Source of the DNA: Paenibacillus mendelii | Lineage (GTDB): Bacteria; Bacillota; Bacilli; Paenibacillales; Paenibacillaceae | Length of the DNA stretch: 64,000 nt | Direction: 5' to 3' | NCBI RefSeq assembly: GCF_024498075.1 | Contig: NZ_JANHOF010000008.1 | Location: 1 to 64,000 of the forward strand | In this document: one piece after another, positions 43,507-53,649 of the stretch | Layout of the letters: every line of letters starts with the position of its first letter | Position numbering within the stretch: the first letter of the stretch is position 1 | Program-made: the position numbers and the translations under genes | Notes under the pieces: model-generated | Database searches by the model: none | What the model was told of the DNA's origin: nothing | What the model saw: the letters and a program-made list of their open reading frames with translations, nothing else

Positions 43507-44682
43507 ATGAATCGAATCATCGATGACTATATACGCAGCGGGGAAGAAAGGACCAGGGCCGACAAAGTGGAGAAGCTGGCTGCCCGTTTCTCGGAGAGAG
43601 CCGCGATGCACGACCGGGAGGGCTCCTTCCCCTTTGAGAATTTTGCCGACCTGCATGAGGCCGGATACTTAAAGATTACTGTCCCTCAAGAATTCGACGG
43701 AGATGGGCTTACGCTGTACGACCTCGTCATGCTGCAGGAACGGCTCGCCTATGGAGACGGATCGACTGCACTCGCCGTTGGCTGGCATATCGGTCAGATT
43801 CTTCATCTCCGAACCAGCCGGAAGTGGCCTGAGGCCATATTTGCAGAGTTGTGCCGTTCCGTCGTAAGCGACGGGGCGATGATCAACACCTTCGCCAGCG
43901 AAGCATCATCCGGCAGTCCCAGCCGGGGCGGAAAGCCTGAAACGACGGCGATCCCTACAGAAGGCGGCTGGCTGATTACGGGACGCAAAACCTACAGTAC
44001 GCTTTCCCCGATCCTCGACCGTTTTGTCGTTACGGCGTATATTCCGGACGAAGAGGGTACGGCAGACTTTCTGGTTCACCGGACGGACCGGGTTAGCTTG
44101 GTGGATACTTGGGATACACTTGGCATGCGCGCGACCGGAAGCCACGATGTGGTCTTGGATGGTGTTTTTGTGGACAAAGACATGAGGCTTTCCGAAAAAG
44201 GCATCGATGACGGGGGCGGCTGGTTTCTGCATATTCCGGCCTGTTACATAGGTATTGCTATGGCGGCACGTGATTATGCCCTTGATTTTGCCCGATCCTA
44301 TCGCCCTAATCATATGAACGAACCGATCGCCGCTCTCCCCTACGTGCAGCATTCGATTGGAGAAATGGAAATCGAGCTGCGAACCGCACGCTCACTCCTT
44401 TACGCGGCGGCGGATCGTTGGGATCGGGAGATAGACAACCGGCCCGCATTGAAACCGGAGCTCGGCATGGCCAAATATGTGGCCACCAACAACGCGATCA
44501 AAGTCGTGGATCTGGCGATGCGAATTGTCGGTGCCGCAAGTCTGGAGCGCAAGCGGCCTTTGGAACGGTTCTACCGGGATGTTCGCGCCGGCCTGCACAA
44601 CCCACCGATGGATAGTTCGGTGCTGCATACCTTGGCCGGCGCCGCTCTAGCCGAGATGCCCGTGGATAGAGGGAACTCCTAA
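43507..44682 (+). CDS. acyl-CoA dehydrogenase-family flavoprotein
   Basis: This 391-residue protein has the three-domain acyl-CoA dehydrogenase fold. The visible segments are LHEAGYLKITVPQEFDGDGLTLYDLVMLQERLAYGDGSTAL (N-terminal helices), GGWLITGRKTYSTLSPILDRFVVTA (middle strands), and WDTLGMRATGSHDVVLDGVFV, then the C-terminal helical bundle to SSVLHTLAGAALAE. The usual catalytic Glu region is not evident, so it may be a monooxygenase-type relative (SfnB/DszC/nitroalkane oxidase-like). AAGGAG lies 10 nt before ATG 43507. The gene stands alone, divergent from the Ro60 operon. Confidence 0.88.
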   Translation: MNRIIDDYIRSGEERTRADKVEKLAARFSERAAMHDREGSFPFENFADLHEAGYLKITVPQEFDGDGLTLYDLVMLQERLAYGDGSTALAVGWHIGQILHLRTSRKWPEAIFAELCRSVVSDGAMINTFASEASSGSPSRGGKPETTAIPTEGGWLITGRKTYSTLSPILDRFVVTAYIPDEEGTADFLVHRTDRVSLVDTWDTLGMRATGSHDVVLDGVFVDKDMRLSEKGIDDGGGWFLHIPACYIGIAMAARDYALDFARSYRPNHMNEPIAALPYVQHSIGEMEIELRTARSLLYAAADRWDREIDNRPALKPELGMAKYVATNNAIKVVDLAMRIVGAASLERKRPLERFYRDVRAGLHNPPMDSSVLHTLAGAALAEMPVDRGNS

Positions 44683-44794
44683 AACAAATCATGGGATCCC
44701 GAGTCGGAGCCTTCCTATCCCCTTTCAAAAAGTATTACCAAAGAATATCTCATAAGCCATCTGTTTTCTTGCCGTGATGTCCTCATAGAACTAT

Positions 44795-44814
44795 CCCCCT
44801 CAATGCTGAGGGGG
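44795..44814. terminator. hairpin between convergent genes
   Basis: CCCCCTCA and TGAGGGGG form an 8-bp perfect stem with a 4-nt loop (ATGC). It lies between the acyl-CoA dehydrogenase-like gene and the convergent mcrC gene. The U tract is poor on both strands. Confidence 0.6.
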
Positions 44815-44834
44815 CTCATCTACCTAGTAGTAGT

Positions 44835-46043
44835 TTATGAACTCGGCTGCCCCAGGATCTTTCTCAAATCCTCTTTCGTGGCTGTATAATCGTCGAGTCG
44901 AACCCAAACCATCTCAATCGTCTTATCGGTATCAATAACATTCCAGACTGGAGCGGCAAGCTCCTCTTGGTAAGGATAGACTAAGATACATCGTGACGCT
45001 TCCTTATAAGCCGTTACATAAGCATACATTTGATAGAGATCCGACTGTTGGTAAGCATTCATGACAGCACTTTTCCATTTTGTATCTAAGATGATGCCAC
45101 CTGAAGTAACAAAATCCGGCTTGAGCTGGATGTTCATTCGGTTCGTATGCTTATTAAGTAACAGCCTCTTTTCCGTATGCTGACTGAACACGTGACCAGC
45201 CCCTACTACCTCCGTTAAGGCTTCCCCGACATAGGCCTCGAACAGCTTGTTCATTTCAAACAGGAACGAGAACGACTGGTGATGCTCTCCCAGATGATGG
45301 ACGGAGGCCTTCTCAATGATGAGCTTCGCGAACAGCGCAACGTCTCTAAACCGTTCATTCTGCCGATTCCACTCCAGTCGACCTATATCTTCCTTGTGTA
45401 CGGTACCGTCCTCTACCTCATCCAGCAGAGCAAGGCATCGTTCAATTTGGAGGTGCATCCGGTAAGCAATCTGCTTCTGTCCAATCCGAAGGGCGTATTT
45501 TAGCAGTCGATTCAACAAGTTGTTCTCCGAATGCTCATCGAATTGACACATCACTCGCGCCGGAGTGAAAGCATTCTTCCGTACATGCTCCGATAGAAGT
45601 ACCTTCCCGCGCAGTACGCCCCGGTTCTCAACATGCTCCATATAGCTCTTGAAGATGCCTCGCTGCAGCTCCTCTTGAAGCCGCAGAATGTAAGCAGCCA
45701 GCAAGGCATCTAGTAGGTGATCCTGTCCCCATCCGTTCGATACCTGCTCAAAGAAGGAAACGGATAAAAATCGTGCGTGATGCAGCATGGATAGGAGTGC
45801 TTTTCGGTTATCCATCGCTGACACAGCAATCTTCGGCAAAATTTCAATTGTTATGCCTTCCAAGCAAATAACCCCAACATAGTTGATAAACCGAAGGCGG
45901 TTGTATGCGCCATACTCCACAACATCCTCGGTCGGGTATTTCTCGCGAAGATAATCACACAGCTTCATAAAATACCCTGGGGGAAGTGCATCCGCAGATA
46001 TCCAGTCATACGCTTCCCTTATCGTGATTAAGTCAGATTTCAT
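44835..46043 (-). CDS. mcrC: McrC-type component of a McrBC restriction system
   Basis: This 402-residue protein is the nuclease subunit of a modification-dependent restriction system. The C-terminal PD-(D/E)XK core is visible: LLLNKHTNRMNIQLKPDFVTSGGIILDTKWKSAV (Asp in KPDF, Asp-x-Lys in LDTKWK), followed by SDLYQMYAYVTAY with the Q-x-x-x-Y motif. The N-terminal half includes RFINYVGVICLEGITIEILPKI, typical of McrC. The ATG at 46043 overlaps the mcrB stop by 11 bp, so the two are coupled. It is expected to act with the McrB GTPase ring to cut DNA between modified sites. Confidence 0.92.
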   Translation of the reverse strand: MKSDLITIREAYDWISADALPPGYFMKLCDYLREKYPTEDVVEYGAYNRLRFINYVGVICLEGITIEILPKIAVSAMDNRKALLSMLHHARFLSVSFFEQVSNGWGQDHLLDALLAAYILRLQEELQRGIFKSYMEHVENRGVLRGKVLLSEHVRKNAFTPARVMCQFDEHSENNLLNRLLKYALRIGQKQIAYRMHLQIERCLALLDEVEDGTVHKEDIGRLEWNRQNERFRDVALFAKLIIEKASVHHLGEHHQSFSFLFEMNKLFEAYVGEALTEVVGAGHVFSQHTEKRLLLNKHTNRMNIQLKPDFVTSGGIILDTKWKSAVMNAYQQSDLYQMYAYVTAYKEASRCILVYPYQEELAAPVWNVIDTDKTIEMVWVRLDDYTATKEDLRKILGQPSS

Positions 46044-48627
46044 AAATAGCAGTTATCTCCTGGCTAGTTATTTTGCTTTTGACACGATATTGCTTTCTAG
46101 TCGGGTACGTGAAGGACTGCTTAAACAAATGCGAATAATCGATCTGTTCCTCGTATATAAGGTACGGACCTTCTTTGCTCTTCCCAATACCGCCCAGCAC
46201 CATTCCGATCTTCTCCCAGTCATCGTAGAAGTACTCCTGAAGTAAAGGAATAATCTTGTGCTGGACAACCTCAATCACCTCTTCTTCCGTCTTCGCGTTA
46301 ATGAAATAAGCATGGCCAATCGTATGATTGCGATCGTACAGAACTTCGATCCGTTTATTGATAATCGTAAGCAGTCCTTCGAGATCCAAGCTGCCAACAG
46401 TATCCAGCAATTCTGGATTCGGCATAATCTCCTCAAACAGAAATCGGCGACGCAATGCCGTATCCATTAAAGCAATGGAACGGTCTGCTGTATTCATCGT
46501 CCCAATGATGTGCAAATTAGGCGGCAGTGTGAATCGCTCTTTCGTATAAGGGAGCTCAACAATAAGTTGATTATCCTTGCCGAGCCGCTTATCTTCTTCG
46601 ATGAGTGTTAACAACTCACCGAAAATCTTAGAAATGTTCCCGCGGTTGATTTCATCAATGATAAGGACAAAGGATTCCGCATTCGTGAAATCAAAGGGTT
46701 CGCCCTGTTCCAGCGCCTTCATCACAATTTCCTTCTTCTCCTTATAGGAATACGATACGGCAGGATCGTCAACTTGCGTACCCTGCTCTTCATTCCTATT
46801 GTCCATCATCCATTTAAAAACAGACCAATAGCGGGTCTCGTTACTACCGCCAATCGCTTTCTTAATAAAATGAACTTCATCCTGCCACTCCACCTGATGC
46901 TCGTGGGCATAACGAAAAATACGTAGAAGACGATCTTTAGAAATGGTACTCTCCGTTTGAGCCCCTTCACTGGTTACAATCAGGTTCCCTTGCGGCGAAA
47001 TACCAGATATGTAACTAACTGCTCCTGTCTTGGATACGAATTGGGGCTGTAGTTCCTTACCTCTTGCAACCAAATAATCGTACATGCGTTCAAAATGTAC
47101 TTCATCCGAAAGCTCCTGTACGTTCTTATTCAGTCCGGCATATAACGCCTCGATGGCAGCCCGTTTAAAAAGCCCGTCCTCTGGAATAAAATTGCCCTGT
47201 CCGTCCGAGCGGAGTCCCTCAATGAAATCCTCATAGGAGTACGATTGATGAAAGGTTACGAACCTTACTCGTCCAATTCGAGTCAGACGCGTATATTCAT
47301 TCTGAATCGCTTCCCGCCCATCGTTAGAGATTTCCTCGAAGGTTTGGGTATCCGTTGTTAATTCCAGCGCCTTACGGGAAACTTCATAAGTCTTCCCTGT
47401 TCCCGGGGGACCGTACAAGATGATATTTCGAGGGGTCGCAGCTTCCGCCTTTAATACTTGTTTAGGCTCCGGAGCTGTAATGGACTGACCTAGGAATACA
47501 TAGTTGACCGTGTTCCGATTCTTCGTCTTGGCAATCGTCTTCCGATAGCCGCCGTAGCCGATAAACTCCTTCTCCTCTAGATTGAACCATTCGACCGGAA
47601 GTAAATGACCGCGCTGAGGATTGAAGCTATACCCATCTACGGCATCCGCTTTTGCCCGGCCAATCGCACTGACCTTCAGTACAGATTTCGTTACTCCGCC
47701 GTCCTTACGGGTATAGGTTGATTTTAGTGCAATATAGTCTCCGAGTTTTATTTCGAGAAAAGCTTTGAGTGCCTGTTGACCCTTCAGTTCCGGTTCCTTC
47801 ACTTCAATGATGTCCGCAAGATTGTCTTCTTCCAAATAATCAGACAAATCTTCACGCAAAAAGCCGATGCCTACACATTCGTTCTGGATGAAATAATCTT
47901 TCTGAGAACCATCCGTTTCATATGTATGGCCTACTAGCCAATAATTTCTGGCGGCATCTTTGTCTTCGGCGGTTTCGGCAGAGGAGAACCTCTCCCACAC
48001 AAATCGTCCGAGCTTGCCGGTAGACCAATCTGAAAGCTCTTCATGCTGCTTTAATAGTTGTAGTACGGTGTGGTTGAGCTGAACGAGACGATGGGGCTCG
48101 AATAGAGCCGAATCCACCTTCAGTGACTCCCCAAGCTTCTTCAGGACAGGTGCTGCAAATACGTTAAGGAACTTTTCCGGATAATAAATATGCAGTACCT
48201 TCAACAATACGGTATTAAAAATCGGCAGCTTGAGCTGTTGGATCTCACCGAAGCGATCGCCGTCAGCGAGCTCGAACACTTTGAGGTACCCCTCTCTTAG
48301 CTTGAGAAACTCTTCCTGAAGTACATCCCCCAGCAAGGTTACACGGTTCTTACCGGATCCCTTGCTGTAATGACCGTTCGCCGACCGGTAGATCCCAAAC
48401 TTAGACGAGTTCCCACCACCAATGCCGCCAATGAGGTTTCGCTGCTCAAGCCAGTAAATAAAACAGTCTTTCGTTTTGGTGTCGGCATATTCCTCCACTG
48501 TCATATTTGCCAGTGATTCTTTCGGAAAACGCTGTAGAAACGCTAACCTTTCCGCCTCGATTGATTCTATTTCGTTCTCATCTATGATAAATTCCTTGGC
48601 CTGTATAAGCAGTTCTTCTGCTGTCAT
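46033..48627 (-). CDS. mcrB: McrB-type AAA+ GTPase of a McrBC restriction system
   Basis: This 864-residue protein (from the ATG at 48627; GTG at 48636 is possible) drives DNA translocation. The N-terminal half includes a recognition region with an EVE/PUA-like portion near 230-365 (YWLVGHTYETDGSQKDYFIQN, then VLKVSAIGRAKADA), likely a modified-base reader. The GTPase domain begins near 400 with the Walker A IILYGPPGTGKT. Walker B is FVLIIDEINRGNISKIFGELLTLIE, the McrB signature MNTADRSIALMDTALRRRF. It is almost twice as long as E. coli McrB because of the extra recognition region. GGAG lies 10 nt before ATG 48627. Confidence 0.92.
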   Translation of the reverse strand: MTAEELLIQAKEFIIDENEIESIEAERLAFLQRFPKESLANMTVEEYADTKTKDCFIYWLEQRNLIGGIGGGNSSKFGIYRSANGHYSKGSGKNRVTLLGDVLQEEFLKLREGYLKVFELADGDRFGEIQQLKLPIFNTVLLKVLHIYYPEKFLNVFAAPVLKKLGESLKVDSALFEPHRLVQLNHTVLQLLKQHEELSDWSTGKLGRFVWERFSSAETAEDKDAARNYWLVGHTYETDGSQKDYFIQNECVGIGFLREDLSDYLEEDNLADIIEVKEPELKGQQALKAFLEIKLGDYIALKSTYTRKDGGVTKSVLKVSAIGRAKADAVDGYSFNPQRGHLLPVEWFNLEEKEFIGYGGYRKTIAKTKNRNTVNYVFLGQSITAPEPKQVLKAEAATPRNIILYGPPGTGKTYEVSRKALELTTDTQTFEEISNDGREAIQNEYTRLTRIGRVRFVTFHQSYSYEDFIEGLRSDGQGNFIPEDGLFKRAAIEALYAGLNKNVQELSDEVHFERMYDYLVARGKELQPQFVSKTGAVSYISGISPQGNLIVTSEGAQTESTISKDRLLRIFRYAHEHQVEWQDEVHFIKKAIGGSNETRYWSVFKWMMDNRNEEQGTQVDDPAVSYSYKEKKEIVMKALEQGEPFDFTNAESFVLIIDEINRGNISKIFGELLTLIEEDKRLGKDNQLIVELPYTKERFTLPPNLHIIGTMNTADRSIALMDTALRRRFLFEEIMPNPELLDTVGSLDLEGLLTIINKRIEVLYDRNHTIGHAYFINAKTEEEVIEVVQHKIIPLLQEYFYDDWEKIGMVLGGIGKSKEGPYLIYEEQIDYSHLFKQSFTYPTRKQYRVKSKITSQEITAIYEI

Positions 48628-48741
48628 CTGAATCACGCTCCGAATGAATGATAGAAGTGTTATAACTCTATTATACGATAATAGAATGAAAATGAGCTGT
48701 CAGCGAATGCATGTTCCTCCTGTGGTACTTGTGATTATGAC

Positions 48742-48766
48742 AAAAAGACGACCACCATCGCCGTCT
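48742..48766 (-). terminator. terminator after the DUF2357 pseudogene
   Basis: On the minus strand AGACG pairs with CGTCT around a G-rich loop, followed by TTTTTG. It lies 40 bp beyond the stop of the DUF2357 frame and before the mcrB start, so mcrB may have its own promoter in the gap. Confidence 0.5.
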
Positions 48767-48806
48767 AGTTGTGATATGGATTATTGCGGTAGCCCTAAGC
48801 AACCTA

Positions 48807-51110
48807 TCACGATTCCATAAAATCAATCCCCAATACCTTACTGGCCAAGTCCACCTGCTCATGGTTCAAGTTCACTTTAACCTGCCCTACTCGCCTGTGC
48901 TCACGCCACTTTACAAGATCCTCATCGGTCTCCAATTTCAGCTCTGCAATTTCGGAAGCACGATCGAACATGTACTTGGACGTATACAGCAAGGTGTAAA
49001 TCCCTCGCCCACCGGAGATTATCGGCTTGTCCCGCTTCATCCACTGCTCCACGGTAAACTTCACGTATAGTTTTTCTTCCGTGCCTTTTCTAGCAGGAAT
49101 TTCGGTAATTTCTTTCCGTCTTACTACCTTCCAATCCAACACCTTCCCATACCAATGGATGCCCATTTCCCCGGTTGACTGAAATTGGCTTCTCGATTGA
49201 TAGAGCGCGACGTACTCTAATTGGGTTAATAGTTTATGGTCTGAGATATTTTCTAATGGTACGTGGTAAAATCCATATTTCAAGGCAGCAGCTAGCTGCG
49301 ATGCTTCCCTTAACGAGCCGACTGCAACATTTTTGCCGGTCATCTTGTTCCGATAATAGTCCTTCGTCCCCCGCGGCTGGGTCGAACGCTCATAGTCTTT
49401 CTCCGGACTATCCTGAATGATTTCGTCCAGGAAGGCTTCCATAAGCGCAGTCGAATTCGGTAAGAAGGGGAACGCTCCTATGTTAATCAATTCAATGCTC
49501 TTATAGAAGCGGTGCTCCCGAAACTGCGCTTCATCATGATAGGGAAACAACACGTACGTGCCAAACATACTCCGTTCGAATTCGCGATGCTGCCCATCCA
49601 TATAGACAATGGCGTCTCGATAACGATGCATCGTATTAATATCGTCTTCTTCCGGACCGGGCATTTTGTATTTCTCATAATAGGGCGTGCCTTCATAAGC
49701 CGGATTCATACGGTACTTTGCGTCGAAAATATATTTATATTCCGCAGAAGAATCATTCTTCTTAAGCGTCAACACGTTATCGGGACGTTGAGACAGCGTC
49801 GGGCTTTGATCACCCTTCGGCAGAGCATTGTAGTAAAGCGTGAATAGCTCGCCGTTCTTAGGATTTCGATAAACCATCTTGGCCTTCTGCGTCTTATCCA
49901 GCGTCACGAATACTCCCGTACGATTGATCTTGATGATATCTTGCTTGAGCAGCTCATACTTCCGGCTGAGCAAATCATGGATTTTCAAGAAGCACCAATA
50001 TTCATACAGCTGAGCTAAGTCCTTCATTGACAGCCGGAATAGATCGGATTGAATGGACAAGCCCTTCATCAGCATTAAGTAATTCCGGTACACTTCCCGA
50101 TATCCCGGGGCCATCTGCAGAACCAAGGAGATCGAGAGCTGTTTCATTTCACCAACGTTCAGAAAATCCAGCTTTAGCAATCGCCGAAAATGGGACTGCA
50201 TCAGATCCAACCGTTTGAGCAGCAGCGGATCTTGAAGCCGGCCTTTTTCGCTCAGCCTCGATTTCAAATCGATGAGCTTCTGAGAGATGCGCACCAATAC
50301 CCACCGAACAAAACGATTCTCCATCGTATCGTAATCGACTTGCCGCTTCGTCTCCAGCACATGGCTCGGAAGAAACCATTGACCGTTATTATGAATGAAG
50401 CCAAGCTTCTCGTCGTTGACCAAATAATGAGGCCGCTTGGTTAGGAAGGCGATGTTCTCTTTACTAGGCTTCCTTGCCCTTGCCGCATCCAAGACTCGTT
50501 TCTCGACATTGAGCTTGGAGTGAGGCGCGCTTTGAATCCGTTCCACGGCCTGTATGAGTTGATTAAACAAGTGCTGCAAAATGGTGAAAAATTCGGTTAA
50601 GCTTTGATTTCTCGTCTCTTTCAATCCTGTCAGATGGTAGGTCTTACGCAAAAAATCAAAGGACAGATTATAGATCTGCTAATTCACGTCATGAAGGATC
50701 ATTTGATAATCCTTTTTATAATCCATTTTCGACGGGAAAATCTCGAGCTGCAGTTGAAAGATCACCTGCCCGTTCAACTTCAGCGCAAGCTCCGTCAGAC
50801 CGACTTCGTTCTGAAAGTTTAGAATACCCGATAGAATTGTTTTCCCGAGCGGTTTAACCGCCTGGCGGAGCATGCTCATGATGAAACACGAGCTCCAAAT
50901 CCTGCTTCTTCTCGATCACCAGCTCATAGGCTTGCGTTTCGAAGAAATGGGATAGCTTTCTTCCCCCGATTGCCATATAGTCAATGCACCTAAGCTCGGA
51001 TTAAATACGGAAATGCTGGAGATAGTTAAATTGGTTGTAAGAGCCGCAGCCTGAAGGCGATTGATCAACATCCCCTTGCTCAGCTTAAAGCAAGCGATCT
51101 CTTTTGACAT
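48807..51110 (-). pseudogene. DUF2357 / PD-(D/E)XK nuclease-like gene, decayed
   Basis: The main frame (48807-50651, 614 residues) is the DUF2357-type partner of McrB-like systems, with a nuclease core: EYKYIFDAKYRMNP (Asp, then Ala-Lys) near 315. It starts abruptly with no good start codon (TTG). Upstream pieces continue the protein: 50679-50879 in the same frame ends at a TAG, after which reading would continue QIYNLSFDFLRKTYHL. A further piece (50916-51110, MSKEIACFKLSKGML) joins through LSHFFETQAYELVIEKKQDLE in another frame. So at least one nonsense and two frameshifts break one gene of about 770 residues. A shorter nuclease could still be made from within. Confidence 0.75.
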
Positions 51111-51236
51111 TGGAGGAAGTCCGTATGGGGATTCTGTTTCAGTCCGGTTATTTTCAATTCTGAAATGCTCATTTCACTTTGAGTAAAAGCACCAAAGAGA
51201 AATATATCATTGCCCTAAAGCGGATTAGAGGCCTTC

Positions 51237-52052
51237 TTGCTGAGTGAAGGCTTCGAAGACTCGCTTGATTTTGATCACTTTCATGCCAGCCATGAACATC
51301 CTAATAGGTACATTCCTATTCAGCGAGAAGTATTTGACCGCTTTGTTATTGATTTAAAGAAAAAGGGTTTAGAATATAGATTGATAGCGGAAACCATTAC
51401 CCCTCTTAAACGTTTTTTTGATTTTCTTTACGAAATGGATTTAATTGAGCACAATCCCCTTTTAGGTTATCCTAGACCTAAATTTGAGAGTCCCATTCAG
51501 AATACCTCATTATCCAAAGCAGAGTGCTACGCCCTTCTTAAAGCTGCTTTGCGGAAAAACCCTTTTTGTAGGCAAGAATTCGTGTTTATTTGGTTCATGC
51601 TGATCAGGGGTCTGCGCATTTCGGAGGTCCGCTTCCTTCGGCGGAAGCGGATAAATTTGGAGACAAGGATTGTACATGTATTTGAAGCACAAAAAAACGA
51701 TAAACGGCCTGTTGCGATCCCGAAAGATCTCAGCAAGGAGCTTAAACGATATACACAACATCCTGATTATTTAAAATATGCCAATCAGGGGGATGAATTC
51801 CTATTTCATCAACAAGGAAAAACCATGACTGTTTATACGGTTAACCGGATATTATCCGAGTTAAGCCGTGATGCTGGGCTATCTCGGCACATACGTCCGC
51901 ATGACCTCAGACGAACAGCAGGATATTTAATGCAAACCGCCGGCATGAATATCACTGATATTCAAAATCAGCTACGCCAGAATGATGTAGCAACCACCAT
52001 GCGCTATGTTCCACCACTAGCCGATATGGCCAGCATACTCGAGGATGAGTAG
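51237..52052 (+). CDS. tyrosine recombinase, N terminus apparently frameshifted
   Basis: The 271 residues contain an SAM-like N-terminal core-binding part (RYIPIQREVFDRFVIDLKKKGLEYRLIAETITPLKRFFDFLYE) and the catalytic domain: Arg in IRGLRISEVRFLRR, HDLRRT (His, Arg), and the Tyr in TTMRYV. The usual LGH before the Tyr is replaced by NQLRQ, so one active-site His is missing. No good start exists at 51237. A coding-like stretch in another frame from TTG 51179 (SKSTKEKYIIALKRIRGLLAE, 51179-51244) probably is the true N terminus and is separated by a one-base shift. Function may be impaired. Confidence 0.75.
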   Translation: MLSEGFEDSLDFDHFHASHEHPNRYIPIQREVFDRFVIDLKKKGLEYRLIAETITPLKRFFDFLYEMDLIEHNPLLGYPRPKFESPIQNTSLSKAECYALLKAALRKNPFCRQEFVFIWFMLIRGLRISEVRFLRRKRINLETRIVHVFEAQKNDKRPVAIPKDLSKELKRYTQHPDYLKYANQGDEFLFHQQGKTMTVYTVNRILSELSRDAGLSRHIRPHDLRRTAGYLMQTAGMNITDIQNQLRQNDVATTMRYVPPLADMASILEDE

Positions 52053-52111
52053 TTAATTCTACAAATTATTAAATCACGAAAACCAACTGAAGCGCGTTGG
52101 TTTTCTTTTTC

Positions 52112-52321
52112 TTATTGCAAGTACCCTTGTTCCTCGACTTCAAGAGCTGAGAAAACAGTGGCTATAGCTTCTGTTGCATTTCTTTTTACTTCCTTTTCTT
52201 CCATCAGTTGATGCTTATAATGTTGATATCCGACAATCACACCGTCCACTGTAACGAACCGCCATACCTCGTCATTTGAAAAAAGATACACATTACAGCC
52301 GTTATTGCTTACCCATTGCAA
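52112..52321 (-). CDS. small hypothetical protein or gene fragment
   Basis: A 69-codon frame starting at a TTG; in-frame coding-like sequence continues about 18 codons further upstream to a stop at about 52377 with no ATG. Residues include FSNDEVWRFVTVDGVIVGYQHYKHQ and an acidic C terminus. Not recognised. It may be a truncated gene rather than a functional one. Confidence 0.35.
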   Translation of the reverse strand: MQWVSNNGCNVYLFSNDEVWRFVTVDGVIVGYQHYKHQLMEEKEVKRNATEAIATVFSALEVEEQGYLQ

Positions 52322-52514
52322 TTTTGCCCTATCAGCTTCCTGTGTCTTTTTATCACTAAAGACGGCAAGAAGTTACAGCTTATCGATAGTAGTCCGCCTT
52401 TATTTTAATCCATAATTTACCGAGAGTATATTGACGCTTGCTGCGAGACGATAACCAACATGCAGCAACGATAAGTCGGTGCTGCTGCAACAAAACATCA
52501 AGGAGGCAGCATCG

Positions 52515-53609
52515 ATGACAACAACGGACTCTAACAGAGGTATTACAGTAGGTGCCAGCAAGGGTCAACAAAACGGAAAGACAACATTCGTTACACAGCT
52601 CCCCTACAACAGACTGAAGAGTTGGTTAACAATCGACACTGCTCGTCAAAGACGAGTATTCCCAAAGAAGGTTGATGACCTTGAAAAGTACGTGATCGAT
52701 GGATTCAATGGGCAATACTCCGGTTTTAACGCTATCGCGGTTTCATTAAGAAACGGTGAGCTAAATTACGACGAAAAAACTGGAACAATTTACCTACCTG
52801 ACGAGCATGAGGGGGTCCGATTCTTTATTTGCGACGGGCAGCATCGATACTATGGAATTATTCAAGCTTATGAAAGGGCTTCGAATATGCGCTGGGAAAT
52901 TGATGAAGAAGGGGAGCGTGAAAACTGGGAACGCATTTTCAATGCGTTCGGGACAAGTACCCTGCCTGTTGTCATCTACACAGGGCTGACTCTGGATGAG
53001 GAGGAGCAACTTTTTTCGGATATGAACTTTAAGGCAACACCGGTAAATCAATCCAAAGCCCTGCAGCATGACAAACGTGATATATATAATAAGCTGGCCA
53101 AAGAGCTGGCAAATGAAATTCCTGATATCGCGAAGTTTGGTGTCGACATCGAATCGAAAGTGCTTTCGGATAAACTTGAATATATTTCAACGCTGGCAAC
53201 TTGGAACCGCGTTAACCGTATTTTGATAAATGGCCCGAAAGAAACCGATCTTGCCAAGGAGTGGGATGATGAAGAACGCGACTACGACACTACAAAGGCT
53301 AAACTCAAAGCATTCTGGGAGGACCTCCTTGCCGTACTCCCCGATGATTACAATAACCGAGGGAAGTACATGATCACCAAGTCGGTCTATATCCAAGGGC
53401 TAGCAGCTTGGGGACATAAGCTCTTCAATATGCCACGTAATGACCGTCAGACTGTTCTCCAGAAGCTATCTGACTTTAATTGGGGATATGACAACGTAGA
53501 TTATGCGAAACACGGTGGGGGCAATCTTAACAAAGGTCGGATGCAATTTATCGGTACACGCGCAGCCATCAAGTCAATTCCAGCTGTATTGGACGCTAAA
53601 GTCAGCTAG
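52515..53609 (+). CDS. DGQHR-domain protein, DndB-like
   Basis: This 364-residue protein has the FICDGQHRYYGI motif near 110-121 that defines the DGQHR/DndB family, followed by LPVVIYTGLTLDEEEQLFSDMNFKATPVNQSKAL, also typical. In dnd systems DndB regulates phosphorothioate DNA modification; related proteins occur alone in defense islands. Here no dndA, C, D or E is visible, so it is an orphan. ATG 52515 has AAGGAGG with 8-nt spacing; a strong terminator follows. It lies between two recombinases and the type I R-M system. Confidence 0.85.
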   Translation: MTTTDSNRGITVGASKGQQNGKTTFVTQLPYNRLKSWLTIDTARQRRVFPKKVDDLEKYVIDGFNGQYSGFNAIAVSLRNGELNYDEKTGTIYLPDEHEGVRFFICDGQHRYYGIIQAYERASNMRWEIDEEGERENWERIFNAFGTSTLPVVIYTGLTLDEEEQLFSDMNFKATPVNQSKALQHDKRDIYNKLAKELANEIPDIAKFGVDIESKVLSDKLEYISTLATWNRVNRILINGPKETDLAKEWDDEERDYDTTKAKLKAFWEDLLAVLPDDYNNRGKYMITKSVYIQGLAAWGHKLFNMPRNDRQTVLQKLSDFNWGYDNVDYAKHGGGNLNKGRMQFIGTRAAIKSIPAVLDAKVS

Positions 53610-53621
53610 TAAGATCACCGA

Positions 53622-53649
53622 AGCCCCCCGTATTTAGGGGGCTTTCATT
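53622..53649 (+). terminator. Rho-independent terminator after the DGQHR gene
   Basis: AGCCCCC and GGGGGCT are perfect arms with a short loop, followed by TTTCATTT on the plus strand, 13 bp after the stop. Confidence 0.8.

Noticed and set aside
51237..53609. A complete dnd phosphorothioation system
   Set aside because: Only a DndB-like gene is present; no cysteine desulfurase, DndC-type or DndD-type protein is encoded in the window.
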